DNA from: SIG299 sp045531955
GTDB taxonomy: Bacteria; Bacillota; Clostridia; Lachnospirales; Lachnospiraceae
Direction of reading: 5' to 3'
DNA: 64,000 nt
Assembly (NCBI GenBank): GCA_045531955.1
Contig: JAZSFC010000023.1
Span: forward strand, 1 to 64,000
The position numbers and the translations under genes were made by a program. Below the pieces are notes generated by a model, which saw nothing but the letters and a program-made list of their open reading frames with translations, did no database searches and had not been told where the DNA came from. Positions 16,313 to 24,750 of this stretch are shown piece after piece (position 1 is the stretch's first letter; every line of letters begins with the position of its first letter).

Positions 16313-17182
16313 TTAAGAAAAAATTTGACGTGTTATTTCCTGTGCACTTTGAGTCGCTGCCAAACCTCCCTGGGCAGTCTCCCTAAGCTGTGGCGGAAGC
16401 ATTCTTCCTACTTTGTACATAGACTCCACTACTTCATCCGGTGTTACCGGCAAAGTCATTCCTGCCATTGCAAGATCGATACAGGTTAATGCATTTACCG
16501 TTTGGGAAGCATTTCTTTGCGCACATGGCACCTGAACTAATCCCGCAATCGGATCGCAAACAAGTCCCATGCAGTTTACCAGGGCAAGAACCGCTGCCCA
16601 TACTGATTGTGACGGTGTGCCGCCACATAATTCTACGCCTGCTGCCGCTGCCATTGCTGCTGCCACACCGCACTCCGCCTGGCATCCTCCTTCCGCCCCT
16701 GCAATAGTGGCATTTTTCATCATAATGGTTCCGATGCCGGAGCTTGTCAAAATGGCATTCAACATAGCTTCTTTGCTACACTTTTTTGCCCTCTCAATGG
16801 AAATAAGTACCGCCGGTACAATACCGCAGGCTCCTGCGGTTGGTGCCGCACAAATCCGTCCCATGGCAGCATTTACCTCACTTCCGGACAAAGCCATAGC
16901 CATGGCAGTATTCATAAATTCCCCACATAACGTATTACCCTGCTTCGTATATTCATTCTGCTGCATAGCAATACCGCTGATTAAATTTCCTGCGGTTTCT
17001 AAGCGTTCGCCCAAAGCTCTTACTGCAGCTTTTTCCATAACTTCATATCGTTCTTCCAACTTTCTGTAAATTACTTCAGCAGTTGTTCCAAACTGCTCTA
17101 TCTCATTTTGCAACACAATTTCAGACAAGAAAACTTCGTGGTCTTCTGCCTGTTGTAATAATTCCTTTAAATTATGATACAT
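16313..17182 (-). CDS. sdaAA: L-serine dehydratase, iron-sulfur type, alpha subunit
   Basis: A 289-residue protein, the normal length for the separate alpha subunit. It contains the conserved Cys-rich and Gly-rich stretches of this family: GRICAAPTAGACGIVPAVL (about residues 103-121), GGCQAECGVAAAMAAAA (about 157-173) and GLVCDPIAGLVQVPCAQRNA (about 200-219), whose cysteines hold the [4Fe-4S] cluster that activates serine. With the beta subunit it converts L-serine to pyruvate and ammonia in the cytoplasm. Oxygen-sensitive, as expected in an anaerobe. It follows sdaAB by 55 nt in one operon. Confidence 0.96.
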   Translation of the reverse strand: MYHNLKELLQQAEDHEVFLSEIVLQNEIEQFGTTAEVIYRKLEERYEVMEKAAVRALGERLETAGNLISGIAMQQNEYTKQGNTLCGEFMNTAMAMALSGSEVNAAMGRICAAPTAGACGIVPAVLISIERAKKCSKEAMLNAILTSSGIGTIMMKNATIAGAEGGCQAECGVAAAMAAAAGVELCGGTPSQSVWAAVLALVNCMGLVCDPIAGLVQVPCAQRNASQTVNALTCIDLAMAGMTLPVTPDEVVESMYKVGRMLPPQLRETAQGGLAATQSAQEITRQIFS

Positions 17183-17237
17183 TTTGGTTTCCTCAACTTT
17201 CCGGTATTCATTGTATTCTACTGTTGTAGAGTGTCGC

Positions 17238-17897
17238 CTAGTTAATTAACTTTACCGTTTGCACTGCAGGAATCTCCTGTAATTCTCTAAGTACGCAATC
17301 CGCAATTTCCGAGTCAGTTTCAATGACACAACATGCCGTAGCACCCTTTTCCTGACGGGTTAATTTCATGGTAGCAATGTTGATATCGTTTGCCGCCAAA
17401 GTTCTGGTAATCTGGTAAATAATTCCCTTGGTATCTTTATTAATCACAAGAAGGGTAGTCATATTTAAGGACATATCCAGCGGAAATCCGTCAATACTGC
17501 AGATTTTAATCTGCCCGCCGCCAATGGAAGAACCGATAATTTCCCTTGTGTTTCCGTCCTGCATCAAAAAGGACATGCAAACCGTATTCTCATGTGCACC
17601 GGAAATTTCTGTTTCATAAAAATGGTAGGTGATACCCTTTTCTTTTGCAATTTCAAATGACTTGCTCAGGTTCTCATCATCCTGATACATACCAAGCACC
17701 CCTGCCACTAAAGCCAAATCGGTACCATGTCCTCGATATGTTTTTGCAAAAGACCCGTGCAGCCCAAAATCCACATGGGTAAAGGGCTGTCCAACCAGTT
17801 TTGCCGCCATCCGGCCCAGTCTTGCTGCTCCTGCGGTATGGGAACTGGACGGACCTACCATAATCGGACCTACCGCCTCAAAAATACTGATTTCCAT
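17238..17897 (-). CDS. sdaAB: L-serine dehydratase, iron-sulfur type, beta subunit
   Basis: A 219-residue protein. The N-terminal part has the diagnostic GPIMVGPSSSHTAGAARLGRMA (cut here to the core; about residues 11-32) and HGSFAKTYRGHGTD. The C-terminal 75 residues are an ACT domain (LLVINKDTKGIIYQITRTLA, NIATMKLTRQEKG), a regulatory module in this family. It is the first gene of the sdaAB-sdaAA operon. Confidence 0.96.
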   Translation of the reverse strand: MEISIFEAVGPIMVGPSSSHTAGAARLGRMAAKLVGQPFTHVDFGLHGSFAKTYRGHGTDLALVAGVLGMYQDDENLSKSFEIAKEKGITYHFYETEISGAHENTVCMSFLMQDGNTREIIGSSIGGGQIKICSIDGFPLDMSLNMTTLLVINKDTKGIIYQITRTLAANDINIATMKLTRQEKGATACCVIETDSEIADCVLRELQEIPAVQTVKLIN

Positions 17898-18048
17898 ATT
17901 TTTCTCCTTAATTACTCTCTATTTTCTCTTTTTCTGATTTCTATCTGTGTAAGTTACCTATTATCCCAAGTATATCGCATTTTATTATAAAAAACAAGAA
18001 TGTCCTTGCCTCCGGCGGATTTTGCCGTCATCTTTTCACAGGAAGCAC

Positions 18049-18078
18049 TTGCCAATTCACAGCCCGCCATGGTATAAT
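18049..18078 (+). promoter_or_regulatory. prfC promoter
   Basis: TTGCCA (18049-18054), 18-bp spacer, TATAAT (18073-18078), 54 bp before the start codon. Confidence 0.6.
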
Positions 18079-18131
18079 TATCAAGTTTGCAGAAAAAACT
18101 ATAGTTTAACAATAGAAATGAGGATTTAACC

Positions 18132-19721
18132 ATGGGACAGTTCGCAGAAGAAATCAACAAGCGTCGTACCTTTGCCATCATCTCCCACCCGGATGCCGGA
18201 AAAACGACCTTAACCGAAAAACTGTTATTATACGGAGGTGCCATCAATTTAGCCGGCTCCGTTAAAGCAAAGAAAACCGCAAAGCATGCCGTTTCCGACT
18301 GGATGGAAATCGAAAAAGAAAGAGGTATTTCCGTTACCTCTTCCGTTATGCAGTTTAACTACGACGGCTACTGCATCAATATTCTGGATACGCCTGGTCA
18401 CCAGGACTTCTCCGAGGATACTTACCGTACCTTAATGGCTGCTGACTCCGCTGTCATGGTTATTGATGCTTCCAAGGGTGTTGAGGCCCAGACCATCAAA
18501 CTCTTCAAGGTTTGTGTGATGCGCCACATCCCGATTTTCACCTTCGTAAACAAACTGGACCGTGAAGCAAGAAATACCTTCGAGCTCCTCGATGAAATCG
18601 AAAGCGTCCTTGGCATTGCTACCTGCCCTGTGAACTGGCCAATCGGGTCCGGTAAAAACTTTAAGGGTGTCTATGACAGAAACACAAACAAAATCACCCG
18701 TTTCTTCGCAGCCAACAGCGGTCAGACCGAAGTAGAAACCGTAGAAGCAACTTTGGGTGATGCAAACTTGGACGATATTATCGGACGTGAAAACCATCAG
18801 AACCTGGTAGATGAAATCGACCTTCTTGGTGGTGCCGGTGCAGAATTTGACATGGAAATGGTCAGTGCCGGTGAACTTACTCCGGTATTCTTCGGTTCCG
18901 CATTAACCAACTTTGGTGTAGAAACCTTCTTAAAGCACTTCCTTGAGATGACGTCTACCCCGCTGCCTCGTAAGTCCAACGAAGGTCTTATCGACCCGGT
19001 TGAAAATGATTTCTCCGCCTTTGTCTTCAAGATTCAGGCGAACATGAATAAAGCCCACCGCGACCGTATTGCTTTCATGCGTATCTGCTCCGGCAAGTTC
19101 GAAGCAGGCATGGAAGTCAACCACGTTCAGGGCGGCAAGAAAATCCGTCTTTCCCAGCCACAGCAGATGATGGCCCAGGAAAGAAAAATTGTAGAGGAGG
19201 CCTACGCCGGCGATATCATCGGTGTATTCGACCCGGGCATCTTCTCCATCGGCGACACCATCTGTATGCCGGGCAAAAAATTCCAATACGAAGGCATCCC
19301 AACCTTCGCTCCGGAACACTTTGCAAAAATCCGCCAGGTAGACACCATGAAGCGTAAGCAGTTCTTAAAGGGCGTCAACCAGATTGCCCAGGAAGGTGCC
19401 ATCCAGATTTTCCAGGAGTTCAACACCGGTATGGAAGAAATCATCGTAGGCGTAGTTGGTGTGCTCCAGTTTGACGTTCTTAAATTCCGTCTGGAATCCG
19501 AGTACGGTGTAGAAATCCGTATGGATCAGCTTCCTTACGAGTACATCCGCTGGATTGAAAATGATGACATTGATGTAGCTTCCTTAAATGTTACTTCCGA
19601 TACCAAGAAGGTTAAGGACTTAAAGGACAGACCACTTCTTCTGTTTACCCACGAATGGAGTATCAGAACCGTACAGGAAAGAAACAAGCAGTTGGTGCTT
19701 TCCGAGTTTGGTCACGAATAG
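18132..19721 (+). CDS. prfC: Peptide chain release factor 3 (RF3)
   Basis: A 529-residue translational GTPase, full length for RF3. G1 is SHPDAGKTTLTEKLLLYGG (about residues 17-35), the switch-I region is KERGISVTSSVMQF, G3 is DTPGHQDFSEDTYRTL, G4 is NKLDREA. The C-terminal end has the RF3-specific FGVVGVLQFDV-like segment (VGVVGVLQFDVLKFRLESEYG). RF3 recycles class-1 release factors from the ribosome after peptide release. It stands alone with its own promoter and terminator. Codon use is that of a well-expressed gene. Confidence 0.97.
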   Translation: MGQFAEEINKRRTFAIISHPDAGKTTLTEKLLLYGGAINLAGSVKAKKTAKHAVSDWMEIEKERGISVTSSVMQFNYDGYCINILDTPGHQDFSEDTYRTLMAADSAVMVIDASKGVEAQTIKLFKVCVMRHIPIFTFVNKLDREARNTFELLDEIESVLGIATCPVNWPIGSGKNFKGVYDRNTNKITRFFAANSGQTEVETVEATLGDANLDDIIGRENHQNLVDEIDLLGGAGAEFDMEMVSAGELTPVFFGSALTNFGVETFLKHFLEMTSTPLPRKSNEGLIDPVENDFSAFVFKIQANMNKAHRDRIAFMRICSGKFEAGMEVNHVQGGKKIRLSQPQQMMAQERKIVEEAYAGDIIGVFDPGIFSIGDTICMPGKKFQYEGIPTFAPEHFAKIRQVDTMKRKQFLKGVNQIAQEGAIQIFQEFNTGMEEIIVGVVGVLQFDVLKFRLESEYGVEIRMDQLPYEYIRWIENDDIDVASLNVTSDTKKVKDLKDRPLLLFTHEWSIRTVQERNKQLVLSEFGHE

Positions 19722-19737
19722 CTTTACACAAAATGTG

Positions 19738-19787
19738 CTGTCGCATTTATGATTGAAAAATATCATGAGTGTGGCAGTTCTTTTTTT
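19738..19787 (+). terminator. prfC terminator
   Basis: A 16-bp imperfect stem (19738-19753 with 19762-19777, several wobble pairs) followed by TTCTTTTTTT. Confidence 0.75.
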
Positions 19788-19812
19788 GATCCACTAAAAA
19801 AATAAAATATCA

Positions 19813-19864
19813 TTGTAATTCAACCCAAAAGTGGTATAATAAAAGTATGAATATTTTAATACTT
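19813..19864 (+). promoter_or_regulatory. hipBA promoter with inverted repeat
   Basis: TTGTAA (19813-19818), 16-bp spacer, TATAAT (19835-19840). AAGTAT at 19843-19848 and its complement ATACTT at 19859-19864 lie at the expected transcription start, a typical place for a HipB autorepression operator. Confidence 0.6.
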
Positions 19865-19921
19865 TAACATAAAATTCCGTATTATTACTAAAATATTGGT
19901 ACTTTACACAAGGAGTAACTC

Positions 19922-20197
19922 ATGCTGTTAAATTTAAAATACCCGGAAGAAATTGCAAAGGATATTGCAAATGCAGAAAAGAAAAAAAGAAAAAAAAGAA
20001 AGCTGACACAGGCAGAACTAAGTGCCAGAGCAGGCGTCAGCCTTGGAACCTTACGACGCTTTGAACAGACCGGAGAAATTTCTTTTGTATCGCTACTTAA
20101 AATTGCTGCCATCTTGGATGAAACAGACAACTTTGCAGAATTGTTCACAAGTCAAGAGTATACTTCTATACAGGAGGTAATTGATGAAAGAAAGTAA
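19922..20197 (+). CDS. hipB: HipB-like XRE-family antitoxin
   Basis: A 91-residue protein. A basic patch (KKKRKKRK, about residues 20-28) precedes a Cro/C1-type helix-turn-helix: LTQAELSARAGVSLGTLRRFEQTGEISFVSLLKIAAIL (about 29-66). Start ATG 19922 follows AAGGAG. The stop lies 14 nt inside hipA, so the two are translationally coupled. HipB proteins repress their own operon and neutralise the HipA kinase. Together with hipA it forms a type II toxin-antitoxin module. Confidence 0.85.
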   Translation: MLLNLKYPEEIAKDIANAEKKKRKKRKLTQAELSARAGVSLGTLRRFEQTGEISFVSLLKIAAILDETDNFAELFTSQEYTSIQEVIDERK

Positions 20198-21299
20198 ACA
20201 ATTGACAGTAAAATATCATGATAACGTAGTCGGAACGCTGGCAGAAACCAAAACAGGATATGGTGCATTCCAATATAGTAAAGAGTGGTTGGAAAAAGGC
20301 TTTTCTATCAGTCCTTTTTCTCTTCCTTTGGAAAATAGGGTTTTTGTGCCAAAATCTGATGTGTTTGAAGGTTTGTTTGGCGTGTTTTCCGATAGCCTTC
20401 CTGATGGTTGGGGAAGACTATTAGTAGACCGCATGCTGTTAAAGAAAGGAATTCCGCCTGCTACCGTCAGGGCCATGACACGCTTAGGAATTGTGGGCAC
20501 CAGTGGAATGGGCGCATTGGAATATGTACCGGAATTGTGGCCGACAGAGGAAAAGGAACGTTTTGATTTGGAACAGTTGTCAAAGGAATGTGAACTTATA
20601 TTCCAAGATAAGGAATGTGACAATTTGGACGAACTATTCCAACGTGGCGGTTCACCGGGTGGTGCCAGACCTAAGGTGTTGGTCCGCATAGACGGAGAAC
20701 CATGGCTGGTCAAATTTCCTTCACCGATGGACAAACCATCCATTGGAAAAGAAGAGTATAATTATATGCAGTGTGCTGCACTTTGCGGTATTGATGTTCC
20801 GGAAGTTCGGCTGTTTCCGTCAAAAGAAGGTGCCGGATACTTTGGAGTAAAGCGTTTTGACCGTGTGAATGAAAAAAAGATTCATACAATAACAGTTAGC
20901 GGAATTTTAGAAACTTCCCATCACGTGCCAAATCTTGATTATCATGATTTGATGAAGCTGACCTATATTCTGACGAAAGACAGCAGGCAAACGGAAAAAC
21001 TGTACCGCCAAATGTGCTTCAATGTATTTGCACATAACAGGGACGACCATTCTAAAAACTTCTCCTATCTTTATGATGAAGATGAAAAACGGTGGAAACT
21101 GACGCCGGCATATGATTTGACTTATAGCGATTCTCTGGGTGGCGAACATGCAACTTGCGTGAACGGTAACGGTCAAAATCCGGGAATGGCGGATTTACTT
21201 GAGGTTGGAAAAGCAACGGGAATGTCAAAAACTAAGCTTAAGAGTATTGCACACGAAATAAAGGAAATTGTGATGATAGAACTGGGGGAATACTTATAA
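20184..21299 (+). CDS. hipA: HipA-family Ser/Thr kinase toxin
   Basis: A 371-residue HipA-family kinase. Visible elements in order: N-terminal beta domain with GTLAETKTGYGAFQYS and ISPFSLPL; FSDSLPDGWGRLLVDR (about 73-88), the HipA N-lobe signature; GGSPGGARPKVLV (about 154-166, phosphate-binding loop); PWLVKFPS (Lys for ATP); catalytic loop HNRDDHSKNFSYL (about 284-296); metal-binding AYDLTYS. All kinase residues look intact. In E. coli HipA phosphorylates glutamyl-tRNA synthetase and slows translation. I start at ATG 20184 with GGAGG 6 nt away, not the adjacent TTG. The stop is followed by hairpins. Confidence 0.9.
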   Translation: MKESKQLTVKYHDNVVGTLAETKTGYGAFQYSKEWLEKGFSISPFSLPLENRVFVPKSDVFEGLFGVFSDSLPDGWGRLLVDRMLLKKGIPPATVRAMTRLGIVGTSGMGALEYVPELWPTEEKERFDLEQLSKECELIFQDKECDNLDELFQRGGSPGGARPKVLVRIDGEPWLVKFPSPMDKPSIGKEEYNYMQCAALCGIDVPEVRLFPSKEGAGYFGVKRFDRVNEKKIHTITVSGILETSHHVPNLDYHDLMKLTYILTKDSRQTEKLYRQMCFNVFAHNRDDHSKNFSYLYDEDEKRWKLTPAYDLTYSDSLGGEHATCVNGNGQNPGMADLLEVGKATGMSKTKLKSIAHEIKEIVMIELGEYL

Positions 21300-21319
21300 A
21301 TCGTTTTCCTCTAAAATAT

Positions 21320-21382
21320 TTCAAGGACTATGTCTCCATAGTCCTTGAATGTAGCGTCACCGTAGCGACCCTATCGCTTTTT
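21320..21382 (+). terminator. Tandem hairpins ending hipBA
   Basis: A 13-bp perfect stem TTCAAGGACTATG/CATAGTCCTTGAA (21320-21349, loop TCTC) without a T run, then AGCGA/TCGCT (21364-21378) followed by TTTTT. The first hairpin may also serve the convergent minus-strand gene. Confidence 0.65.
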
Positions 21383-21416
21383 GAACGTCCACTTATCGGC
21401 AGGACTCTCCTTTACT

Positions 21417-21668
21417 TTATTGTATCAAACTTACATCTTTTGTCAACATTTTAGTTTCCTTTAACCTTAGATCCACCATCGTTTTCAAAAACTTCAAGTC
21501 TTCCTTCTTAGGATTATCAATTCTAAACGTACATCCGCACACACCATCAAACTCTTTCCCAAATATCACTTTATGTCTTCCCCCGTCACAGGAACCACAG
21601 TGTCCGCAATGGTCAACATACTTCCAGGCAAGTTCTTTTACTTCGTCATCCACACTGGTTTCTTCCAA
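21417..21668 (-). CDS. Small Cys-rich protein (83 aa), possible metal-binding
   Basis: A short protein with CGHCGSCDGG-x-H (about residues 20-32) and a C-G-C pair 13 residues later, a spacing that could bind zinc. The only usable start I see is TTG at 21668, immediately after the TGA of the GNAT gene, with GGAG close by; translation would depend on coupling. The sequence resembles the C-terminal Cys-rich end of some larger Clostridia proteins, so it may be a domain remnant rather than a complete gene. I do not recognise the family with confidence. Confidence 0.5.
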   Translation of the reverse strand: MEETSVDDEVKELAWKYVDHCGHCGSCDGGRHKVIFGKEFDGVCGCTFRIDNPKKEDLKFLKTMVDLRLKETKMLTKDVSLIQ

Positions 21669-22142
21669 TCACTCCGAACCCAGTACACACTCAAAAATCT
21701 CGTTTTCCGGGCTAAACCCGTTTCTTTCGTACCAGTTTCTGGACTTTTCGCTTGGCCACACGAAAAGCAACTCGCATTTTTGTTCAGTCAAGTATCCCTT
21801 TATATACGACAACAATTCAGTCCCAATGCCTTGATTGCGATACTCTTTCCGGGTGTAAACATTGGTTAAGTAAGCAATATACCTGGCCTTACCGTTTGGC
21901 TTTGGTACCTTGGGAATCCTATAGACAAACATAGCAGATGCGACAATTTCTCCATCACTGGCAGCAAAAATCAGGTATTCTTTGTGTTCCTGTAAAAAAC
22001 CTACAAACTCTTCCGTAAATAAATTTTTGTCCGCTCCCGCCAGATTTTTCTCGCCGTAGTCCATGTCATCTTCTTCCCCATGTAACCACTTTAATTCGGC
22101 TAATTGTATGTAATCCTGTTCTCCTGCCAATCGAAGTTCCAT
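21669..22142 (-). CDS. GNAT family N-acetyltransferase
   Basis: A 157-residue GNAT. The acetyl-CoA-binding motif A is RKEYRNQGIGTELLSYIKG (about residues 97-115; R-x-x-G-x-G/A). The strand before it (KARYIAYLTNVYT) and the C-terminal NWYERNGFSPENEIFEC also fit the fold. The substrate cannot be told from sequence. It ends directly against the small Cys-rich ORF. Confidence 0.85.
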   Translation of the reverse strand: MELRLAGEQDYIQLAELKWLHGEEDDMDYGEKNLAGADKNLFTEEFVGFLQEHKEYLIFAASDGEIVASAMFVYRIPKVPKPNGKARYIAYLTNVYTRKEYRNQGIGTELLSYIKGYLTEQKCELLFVWPSEKSRNWYERNGFSPENEIFECVLGSE

Positions 22143-22176
22143 CTTCTACACTCCCAAAATGAATTTCTCCACCATT

Positions 22177-22794
22177 TTAATTTCCTCTTGCAGCTGCACC
22201 AATTTCCACATCTGCCTTAATTTCCTTTGCTCTTTCATGCCACTTGCCAAGATGACGGCCATCCCAGGACCAGTAGTCGCAATCCACGCAGGTCTGTACC
22301 GCTGCTATAGCCTTATAAAGTTCTTCCGGTGTCATGGAGGAATCCACAAACCTTTCGTCCTTTAAAACATTTCTGATGCGGCATAGAAGCACAACCTCGT
22401 TCTGCTCCCCTGTCGCAATTTCTTTATCTATTTCCAGTTCGAAGCAGAACGGACTGCTACACAGCACCGGTACATCCAGCACTGCACCCTGCTCCCATGC
22501 TACCTCTACATCCATTTTATCGCCGTCTCTGCCATCTGCGGTACCAAAATAATCTGCCAGAGGCAAATTGTCTTCCACCACAAGATTTGCAGAGAAAACT
22601 TTCGTTCTTCTGATATTTTCTAAGGTTCTCTTACTTCCGCCAATAGCGCAGATTACACCAAGTTCATCAAACCAGCAATAGCTGAACCAGCAAAACAATC
22701 CAAAATCAGGTGTTCCATCTTCATTTTTCGTGCCGTAGACAAACAACGTCTGTGGGCATACATCATTAGTTACAGGTACTGATACTTTTTTCAT
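22177..22794 (-). CDS. Flavin reductase-like FMN-binding split-barrel protein
   Basis: A 205-residue protein of the flavin reductase-like fold: PQTLFVYGTKNEDGTPDFGLFCWFSYCW at the N-terminus, GVICAIGGSKRTLENIRRTKVFSANLV (about 47-73, the FMN phosphate contact region), DYFGTADGRDGDK, and C-rich strands later. Family members either bind FMN as NAD(P)H:flavin reductases or act as flavoredoxins. It follows the MarR gene by 19 nt with its own GGAGG site, so the MarR protein likely controls it, perhaps in response to redox-active compounds. Confidence 0.8.
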   Translation of the reverse strand: MKKVSVPVTNDVCPQTLFVYGTKNEDGTPDFGLFCWFSYCWFDELGVICAIGGSKRTLENIRRTKVFSANLVVEDNLPLADYFGTADGRDGDKMDVEVAWEQGAVLDVPVLCSSPFCFELEIDKEIATGEQNEVVLLCRIRNVLKDERFVDSSMTPEELYKAIAAVQTCVDCDYWSWDGRHLGKWHERAKEIKADVEIGAAARGN

Positions 22795-22813
22795 AGTAAT
22801 CCTCCTTGTTTCC

Positions 22814-23242
22814 TTATTCCTTCTCCAAATTAGTCAGGATACGAAGCAGGTACGATTCAAACTGCAAGATTTCCTCTTCCGAAAAGCCGATGTAATACAT
22901 TTCATTCATTTGCTCCGAAATCTTTGTATAATCTTCCTGTAAGGACCTTGCTTTTTCCGTCAGGGCAATTAACCGGTTTCTGCGATCCTTCGGATCAGAT
23001 TTTCTTACTATCAGACCAGTAGCCTCCATCCGGTCCAGCATCGCCGTAAGCGTTGTATTTGCAAGACTTGTCTGGGCAGCCAAACTACTGATACTGATTT
23101 CATCTTTCTGCCAAAGCACGTATAAAATCCGCCCCTGTGCCCCATTAAACGCATCAATTCCGGATTCCGCCAGCATACGGTCAAAAATTCTGGTTCCTGT
23201 CTGCTTAATACGGGAAATTAAAAATCCGCCTTTTGTTTCCAA
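22814..23242 (-). CDS. MarR family transcriptional regulator
   Basis: A 142-residue winged-helix protein: FNGAQGRILYVLWQKDEISISSLAAQTSLANTTLTAMLDRMEATGLIVRK spans residues about 32-82, with the wing at DPKDRRNRLIALTEKA. The start is TTG at 23242 behind AAAGGA with a 9-nt spacer; no in-frame ATG is nearby. It heads a two-gene unit with the flavin-reductase-like gene. Confidence 0.88.
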   Translation of the reverse strand: METKGGFLISRIKQTGTRIFDRMLAESGIDAFNGAQGRILYVLWQKDEISISSLAAQTSLANTTLTAMLDRMEATGLIVRKSDPKDRRNRLIALTEKARSLQEDYTKISEQMNEMYYIGFSEEEILQFESYLLRILTNLEKE

Positions 23243-23272
23243 TTCTGCACATCCTTTCTATATAAGATATTA

Positions 23273-24019
23273 CTATATAGTATTAATATTGTCAAGAACC
23301 AAGTTCACATACTCTTTCGCATGATTGATGGAAAACTCTCCATGATACAATTTAGGAAGTATCTTAAGTGTACTTCCCGTTATTCTTTCCTGAATCATTT
23401 TTGCTGATTTCTTCATCACAATGTTTTCTCTCTCCCCTACCACAACATGAACTTTTGCCTTACAATTGCTAAGAGTTTCTTTCATAGAAAACAGGGAATT
23501 TTCCTGTAAGAATGCAATCATATTCTGCTTTGTAATGCCACAGGTATCCCTGTAATACTCTTCAAACAATTCCAGCTTTATGTGCAGGGACTTAAATTGC
23601 AGTTTAGAAAACCACCGTTGCTTTATCAGCCCGTAACAACTTCCAAAAGCCGGTGCAATCATGGCATGGGTTATTTTTGACGGAACTACCAGCGCACTCT
23701 CGATAAGCGCATAACGGCAGATTGCCTCTCTCTTTGCTAAAATCTCAAGTAAAATCTGCCCTCCCAAGGACAGACCACCCATTAAAAACACTTCACCACC
23801 AAACTGCTCCTCAATAAACGTAATAATTTCCTCCGCATTTGCTTCGATTGTAGTAAAATTCCGGTCACTGTACACATGTCCGTCTAATATCGGAAGAATC
23901 ACACGGTACTTAAGCTGTAACCGTTCCGCCACCTCCCGGTAGTTCCACCAGGACAGTCCTCCCCCATGAAGCAAAATAACAACCTCTTTATTTTCTTTTC
24001 CGTATTCTACATACTTCAA
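23273..24019 (-). CDS. Alpha/beta hydrolase
   Basis: A 248-residue alpha/beta-hydrolase fold protein. HGGGLSWWNYREVAERL gives the oxyanion region; the nucleophile elbow is GGLSLGGQ (about residues 80-87, G-x-S-x-G with Ser); the last His is probably YHGEFSINH near residue 227. The start is TTG 24019 overlapping the rdgB stop as TTGA, so it is translationally coupled to rdgB. The substrate is unknown. Confidence 0.82.
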   Translation of the reverse strand: MKYVEYGKENKEVVILLHGGGLSWWNYREVAERLQLKYRVILPILDGHVYSDRNFTTIEANAEEIITFIEEQFGGEVFLMGGLSLGGQILLEILAKREAICRYALIESALVVPSKITHAMIAPAFGSCYGLIKQRWFSKLQFKSLHIKLELFEEYYRDTCGITKQNMIAFLQENSLFSMKETLSNCKAKVHVVVGERENIVMKKSAKMIQERITGSTLKILPKLYHGEFSINHAKEYVNLVLDNINTI

Positions 24020-24633
24020 CTTTGCTCACCCTTACCGAAAATCTTTCCAAAAAATGCCCGCACACCATCATCCACCGACGTGCTTACGTCCTTTGTTTCC
24101 AAATCGTAATAATACTTTCCTGTTGCAATATCAACAGACAAAGAATCCAGCGGAAATCCCGGAACCCGCTTTGTATGAGGCTTGGTTACCAGAATAAAAG
24201 GCTCCGTGGCAATGGACATATCCATGCTGGAATAGTGATGCTCCTCATCCAAAATAAAGTAAATGGCGTTCCGGTAGCGCCCGGTGATTCTGCCACCATG
24301 TTTTGCCGCCAAAACTGCATAATACTCCGTCATTTCTTCATCCGTGAGTTCCTTGCCACCCACTCTACGTACATGAATGCCCGGTTGTTCCTCCTCTGTC
24401 AGTTCATCGAAATATAACCCACTGTCACAGGAAAATACCGGCATATGAAAAGCCTTGAAGTAATCCCGGGCTTTAAGTTCTGCATTTTCCAACGGAGTTT
24501 TACCGTTTTCATTTACTTTTGGAAGTTCACCTTCTACTTCGTGCAAACCAATGAGTTCAATGTCCAGCCCTTCTACCGACTTTTTCATTGCCAACAATTT
24601 GCCCTGATTGGTAGTACCGTATAATATCTTCAT
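24016..24633 (-). CDS. RdgB/HAM1-type non-canonical purine NTP pyrophosphatase
   Basis: A 205-residue protein with the family landmarks: N-terminal YGTTNQGKLLAMKK (SxNxxK-like), SCDSGLYFDEL (catalytic Asp region, about residues 67-77), PGIHVRRVGG, and the C-terminal DDGVRAFFGKIF. The usual SHR motif near the end is altered (STSVDDGVRAF), so the specificity may differ from classical RdgB. Family enzymes hydrolyse XTP, ITP and dITP to keep deaminated purines out of nucleic acid. AGGGAG site before ATG 24633. Confidence 0.75.
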   Translation of the reverse strand: MKILYGTTNQGKLLAMKKSVEGLDIELIGLHEVEGELPKVNENGKTPLENAELKARDYFKAFHMPVFSCDSGLYFDELTEEEQPGIHVRRVGGKELTDEEMTEYYAVLAAKHGGRITGRYRNAIYFILDEEHHYSSMDMSIATEPFILVTKPHTKRVPGFPLDSLSVDIATGKYYYDLETKDVSTSVDDGVRAFFGKIFGKGEQS

Positions 24634-24750
24634 CAGCTCTGTCTCCCTATATTTATACGCTCATATATACCGTAAAATCGAATTCCTTTGTCTGCAATTA
24701 TACCATACTCACACGGCTCTCGTAAACCCGTACTCGCTTCACAGAGTCCG

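Noticed and set aside
18422..19444. Several open frames on the minus strand across prfC
   Set aside because: They are shadows of the RF3 gene, with no start signals.
20181..20183. TTG as hipA start
   Set aside because: The next codon is ATG with ideal spacing to GGAGG.
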